A stretch of 64,000 bases of DNA, taken from positions 2,232,001-2,296,000 of the forward strand of contig NZ_CP042818.1 in NCBI RefSeq assembly GCF_008153345.1. Direction: 5' to 3'. The translations under genes and the position numbers were made by a program. Positions 61,010 to 64,000 of the stretch are shown here, one piece after another. The notes beneath the pieces were generated by a model that saw only the letters and a program-made list of their open reading frames with translations, searched no databases and was not told the origin of the DNA. The stretch comes from Treponema phagedenis (GTDB lineage Bacteria > Spirochaetota > Spirochaetia > Treponematales > Treponemataceae). Positions within the stretch are counted from its first letter, which is position 1. Each line of letters opens with the position of its first letter.

Positions 61010-61410
61010 TCATTAAAAAAGAGCCCGACACGGCGCAACGGTGAGTAAACTTACCATAGGCAAAATGGAACACTCGAATTTTTTCTGTCCAAAACTGTAA
61101 AATTGAAGCTTTAAAACTCGTAGGCGAAGTTATAGCAAATTTTTAAAGCTTCGCCCCTGTCAAAATTCCAAACGATGTTTTAAAGCATCAACACTGTTTT
61201 GTAAAATTGAAGCTTTAAAACTCGTAGGCGAAGTTATAGCAAATTTTTAAAGCTTCGCCCCTGTCAAAATTCCAAACGATGTTTTAAAGCATCAACACTG
61301 TTTTGTAAAATTGAAGCTTTAAAACTCGTAGGCGAAGTTATAGCAAATTTTTAAAACTTCGCCCCTGATCTTTTTTATAATATAGATGAATTAAAAAATC
61401 AGCTGAAAAT
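61010..61410 (+). repeat. Three tandem 104-bp hairpin cassettes with MITE flanks
   Basis: The left flank is an inverted MITE core (AAAAAGAGCCCGACACGGCG, CAACGGTGAGTAAACTTACC). From about 61066 a 104-bp unit repeats three times, the first copy partial: AATTCCAAACGATG, H1 hairpin with 25-nt loop, CTCGTAGGCGAAGTT, ATAGCAAATTTTTAAA and the arm GCTTCGCC. Copies 2 and 3 are nearly identical (phase markers at 61108, 61212, 61316). Of 60848-61435, the first 160 bases show nothing recognisable. Confidence 0.8.
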
Positions 61411-61435
61411 ATCAGAAAACGTTATGCTACGGTTT

Positions 61436-62080
61436 TTACCGCACATCAAGGATTTCAGCCGCGAGCGGAGACAGGATCGTTACCGCTGTTTCTTTAGAAA
61501 CGCCGTTTATTTTGATGAGGCAAATCTTGGTATCGGCAGAGCTTCCGTCGCGGATAACCATTGTGATGATATTCCCGCCCGCATCGGCAATTCCCGCCGT
61601 GATATGCTTAAGCACTCCGTGTCCTTCTTTCAGCAGCAAGGTGATACGTACTCCTTCTTCGCGCGCTCCGAAGAGATTGATAAAGAGTTTAAAAAGGTCG
61701 CCGTCGGAAACAATGCCGACAAGCGCATCGCCGCGCATAACCGGCAAGGCGCTTACCTTATTGTCTACCATGATGCGCGCAGCTTCCTCAACGGCAACAT
61801 CTTCAGTAATAGTGATAACATCTCTTTTCATCACTTTTTCCACTTTCAGTTTTGAAAGTAAATAATTTATTTCGTAGATGTCAAGAGCGGTTGCAGAAGA
61901 GGGGCTTGCATTGAGTAAATCCCGTTCGGTTATTATACCGATAAGGTGATTGCGCTGATCAAGCACCGGCACACGTCCTATTCCTTCTTTTTTTAAAAAC
62001 GCAAGAGCATCGGGGACAGACATCTCCGGATGAATATATAGCGGAGTGTTTGTCATAATACTTGCAACATCCATACGCAT
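61436..62080 (-). CDS. CBS-pair and ACT domain protein (AcuB-like)
   Basis: The 214-residue protein has two CBS motifs (DVASIMTNTPLYIHPEM to ITERDLL, and VEKVMKRDVITITEDV to VSDGDLF). A C-terminal ACT-like domain follows (about 140-210, VRITLLLKEGHGVLKHITAGIADAGGNI in pieces). Such proteins sense adenine nucleotides and amino acids. A GGGAGG site precedes ATG 62080, 27 nt after livF, so it is last in the livM-livG-livF operon and may sense branched-chain amino acid status (inference). Confidence 0.88.
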   Translation of the reverse strand: MRMDVASIMTNTPLYIHPEMSVPDALAFLKKEGIGRVPVLDQRNHLIGIITERDLLNASPSSATALDIYEINYLLSKLKVEKVMKRDVITITEDVAVEEAARIMVDNKVSALPVMRGDALVGIVSDGDLFKLFINLFGAREEGVRITLLLKEGHGVLKHITAGIADAGGNIITMVIRDGSSADTKICLIKINGVSKETAVTILSPLAAEILDVR

Positions 62081-62107
62081 TCCTCCCTGATAATATACGG
62101 GAACAGT

Positions 62108-62815
62108 TTACTTTGTTCCCAAATAGGCTTGGCGGACCGAATCATCATTCAGTAATTCTGCGCCCGTCCCTGTTTTTACAATACTGCCGGTTTCAAGCAC
62201 ATAGGCACGGGTGGCTATGTGCAAAGCTTTAAACGCATTTTGTTCGACCAGCAATATTGTAATACCTTCACTATTTATTATACGGATAATATTAAAAATT
62301 TCATCTACTAATATCGGCGCAAGCCCCATCGAAGGTTCATCAAGGAGCAGTAAACGGGGGCGGCTCATCAGTGCGCGCCCGATTGCAAGCATTTGCTGCT
62401 CGCCGCCTGAAAGGGTTCCGGCAGCTTGCCCTTTCCGTTCAAGCAAGCGAGGAAAAAAATCAAAGACGCGCTGTAAATCTTTTTGTATGCCTTCTTTATC
62501 GTTTCTAAGATAGGCGCCCATTTCAAGATTTTCCATAACGGTTAAATTAAAAAACACCCGTCTGCCTTCGGGAACTTGCACAAGTCCCATGCGTACAATA
62601 TCTGCGGGCGGCAATGCGGTAATGTCTTTATCCAAAAAGGAAATGCTTCCGCTTCTTTTTTTGATGATATTGGAAAGCGTATGCAGGGTTGTTGTTTTGC
62701 CGGCTCCGTTTGCACCGATGAGCGTACAAATTTCCCCTTCATTGACCGTAAACGAAATACCGTGCAGTGCTTGAATATTTCCGTAAAACACTTCGAGATT
62801 TTGTACGTTAATCAT
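62108..62815 (-). CDS. livF: Branched-chain amino acid ABC transporter ATPase LivF
   Basis: The 235-residue ATPase has Walker A GANGAGKTT (33-41), signature LSGGEQQMLAIGRAL, Walker B LLLLDEPSMGLAP and switch His/Gln region LLVEQNA. The end VKTGTGAELLNDDSVRQAYLG is typical of LivF. It overlaps livG by 8 nt. Confidence 0.94.
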   Translation of the reverse strand: MINVQNLEVFYGNIQALHGISFTVNEGEICTLIGANGAGKTTTLHTLSNIIKKRSGSISFLDKDITALPPADIVRMGLVQVPEGRRVFFNLTVMENLEMGAYLRNDKEGIQKDLQRVFDFFPRLLERKGQAAGTLSGGEQQMLAIGRALMSRPRLLLLDEPSMGLAPILVDEIFNIIRIINSEGITILLVEQNAFKALHIATRAYVLETGSIVKTGTGAELLNDDSVRQAYLGTK

Positions 62816-63656
62816 ATAATGAGTCCTCCGAGCCGAGATATGCTTTTATAACCTGCGGATTATGTACAACTTCCTCAGGAGAGCCGGCAGCGATAACCTT
62901 TCCGTAATCCAACACAATAATCCGCTCGCAAATGCCCATAACAAGTTTCATGTCGTGCTCAATTAACAAAACCGTCAGCTGGAATTCTTTTTTGATAAAG
63001 CTGATAATTTCCATCAGTTCGCTTGTTTCCTGCGGATTCATGCCTGCTGCGGGTTCGTCTAAAAGTAAGAGCTGCGGACGAACGGCAAGGGCACGCGCAA
63101 TTTCGAGCCGCCGCTGTTCTCCATACGAAAGATTTTTTGCATAGTCATTGATTTTATCTTCCAGCGATAACAAACGGAGTAATTCACGCGCTCTTTTTCG
63201 TAATGCGGTATCATCGGCATAAAAATTTCCCATACGGAATACCGCATCCGTAACCGTTGATCGTTTTTCGTTATTTAATGCAATCAGAATATTATCTTCC
63301 ACAGTTAAATTATTAAACAGGCGGATATTCTGAAATGTGCGCGCAATTCCTAATTTTGCATGATGCCATGGTTGTTTTCCTTGCATCATAGAGCGGCTGG
63401 CCTGCCGATCGTAATACGTAATAGTGCCCGAAGTGGGCGCATAAATACCGGAGAGCATATTAAACACTGTTGTTTTACCCGCCCCGTTCGGCCCGATGAG
63501 CCCGACCAACTCATTGCGGTTGAGCACACATGAAAAATTGCTGACCGCACATAAGCCGCCGAAAATCATTGAAAGGGAATCCGCCTCTAAAAGCGTAGGA
63601 CTAATTCGTCCGGAATATTCTTTTTCCGTCTGTTTTTTTACAAAGAAAAAAGGCAT
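62808..63656 (-). CDS. livG: Branched-chain amino acid ABC transporter ATPase LivG
   Basis: The 282-residue ATPase starts with an extension (MPFFFVKKQTEKEY), then Walker A GPNGAGKTT, the LivG-type LGIARTFQNIRLF, signature LSYGEQRRLEIARAL, Walker B LLLLDEPAAGMNP and LLIEHDM. Its start shares one base with the livM stop (TAATG). It is part of livM-livG-livF. Confidence 0.95.
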   Translation of the reverse strand: MPFFFVKKQTEKEYSGRISPTLLEADSLSMIFGGLCAVSNFSCVLNRNELVGLIGPNGAGKTTVFNMLSGIYAPTSGTITYYDRQASRSMMQGKQPWHHAKLGIARTFQNIRLFNNLTVEDNILIALNNEKRSTVTDAVFRMGNFYADDTALRKRARELLRLLSLEDKINDYAKNLSYGEQRRLEIARALAVRPQLLLLDEPAAGMNPQETSELMEIISFIKKEFQLTVLLIEHDMKLVMGICERIIVLDYGKVIAAGSPEEVVHNPQVIKAYLGSEDSLYD

Positions 63657-64000
63657 TATGCGTCCTCCCTTTCTGCTTGTTTTTTACCAAAAAGTCCCTG
63701 TAGTTTTTGAGCCGCTGCGCTAAAGGATAGCTCTTTTGAACCTAAGAGTCCTTGGGGACGGAAGAGCATAACAATAATTAACAGCATCGGATAAATCAAT
63801 AAGCGGAATTCCTGTAAGAACCGCAAGAGTTCCTGCAAATAGGTTAATACAAAAGCGGCGATTATTGAGCCGGTAATATTACCGATGCCGCCGAGTACAA
63901 CAAAGATGAGGAAATCAACACTCTTATTAAAAGAGGCGATATCTGGTTTTACAAACCCGAGAAAGGGTGCGTAGAGGGCGCCGGCAAGCCCCGCAACAAA
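63656..64000 (-). CDS. livM: Branched-chain amino acid ABC permease LivM, C-terminal part
   Basis: The minus strand from the right edge encodes VAGLAGALYAPFLGFVKPDI, then DFLIFVVLGGIGNITGSIIA (the conserved permease EAA-like region GGxGxxxG), a membrane helix FRLLIYPMLLIIVMLFRPQGLLG and a charged tail ending EREDA. This is the C-terminal 114 residues of LivM; the rest lies beyond the window. Confidence 0.9.
   Translation of the reverse strand, partial: FVAGLAGALYAPFLGFVKPDIASFNKSVDFLIFVVLGGIGNITGSIIAAFVLTYLQELLRFLQEFRLLIYPMLLIIVMLFRPQGLLGSKELSFSAAAQKLQGLFGKKQAEREDA

Noticed and set aside
61066-61375. CRISPR array
   Set aside because: The 104-bp tandem units include their would-be spacers, which are identical between copies. 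No 25-40 bp repeat/unique-spacer alternation and no cas genes are present.
1-64000. tRNA, rRNA or riboswitch genes
   Set aside because: I read the intergenic stretches for tRNA T-loops (GGTTCGAATCC-like) and common riboswitch cores and found none. A covariance-model scan would be needed to exclude diverged ones.

Overview
The window looks like a chromosome segment of a host-associated Treponema (spirochaete). It is AT-rich, with obligate-anaerobe metabolism (1184-residue pyruvate:ferredoxin oxidoreductase, class III ribonucleotide reductase with NrdR), a DUF4954 protein, an unusual phosphofructokinase with mixed PPi/ATP signature residues, Liv-type amino acid uptake and a Cache-type chemoreceptor. 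The species cannot be fixed from sequence alone; a T. denticola/T. phagedenis-like organism is an inference.

Layout. 1-2452: murI-rsgA-mutS2 operon on the minus strand, with a nine-G tract at the murI/rsgA junction. 2670-5366: pentapeptide/MBL/hypothetical operon, an IS30 remnant and two copies of a hairpin repeat. 5420-7273: rpsU, then def-fmt. 7606-11160: nifJ. 11804-21413: a metal-acquisition island with two FeoA proteins, a FeoB carrying an insertion of about 190 residues, two DUF4198 proteins, two related small exported proteins, a FeoB-associated Cys-rich membrane protein and two ZinT-like lipoproteins. 21496-29162: GNAT; thiN with an NtrC-type regulator and its kinase; holB-cvpA-murG. 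29858-39687: giant ankyrin lipoprotein, recO, an RseC-like/YmdB-like/TPR operon, polyprenyl synthase, and Wzz/Wza-like polysaccharide export genes. 40150-46431: DUF4954, PFK, an IS150-type remnant, a decapitated histidine kinase, Eis-like acetyltransferase and SRPBCC protein. 47004-55143: nrdR-nrdD, an apparently intact IS3-family element, asnS and an MCP. 56163-64000: GH3-miaA, htpG, CBS-ACT protein and livF-livG-livM.

The most striking feature lies between genes. Almost every large intergenic gap carries copies of one repeat family. Better-preserved copies are bounded by terminal inverted repeats (about TAATGTAGCGTTTTG) like a MITE, and their interiors are loaded with modular hairpin cassettes. 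The cassettes keep their flanks or loops but exchange stem sequences in a base-pair-preserving way. They occur singly, as tandem 104-121 bp units, and as arrays up to 0.8 kb. MITE ends supply the stop codons of recO and thiN.

A second theme is translation start architecture. Several genes (def, recO, asnS, murG, GH3, the pentapeptide gene and probably others) have a promoter whose -10 box ends 6-9 nt before the start codon with no Shine-Dalgarno, implying leaderless mRNAs. A third theme is enzyme-family proteins with eroded active sites: a YmdB-family protein lacking every metal ligand I could align, an MBL-fold protein with an altered metal motif, and an NrdD whose C-terminus ends in a charged helix where the glycyl-radical loop should be.
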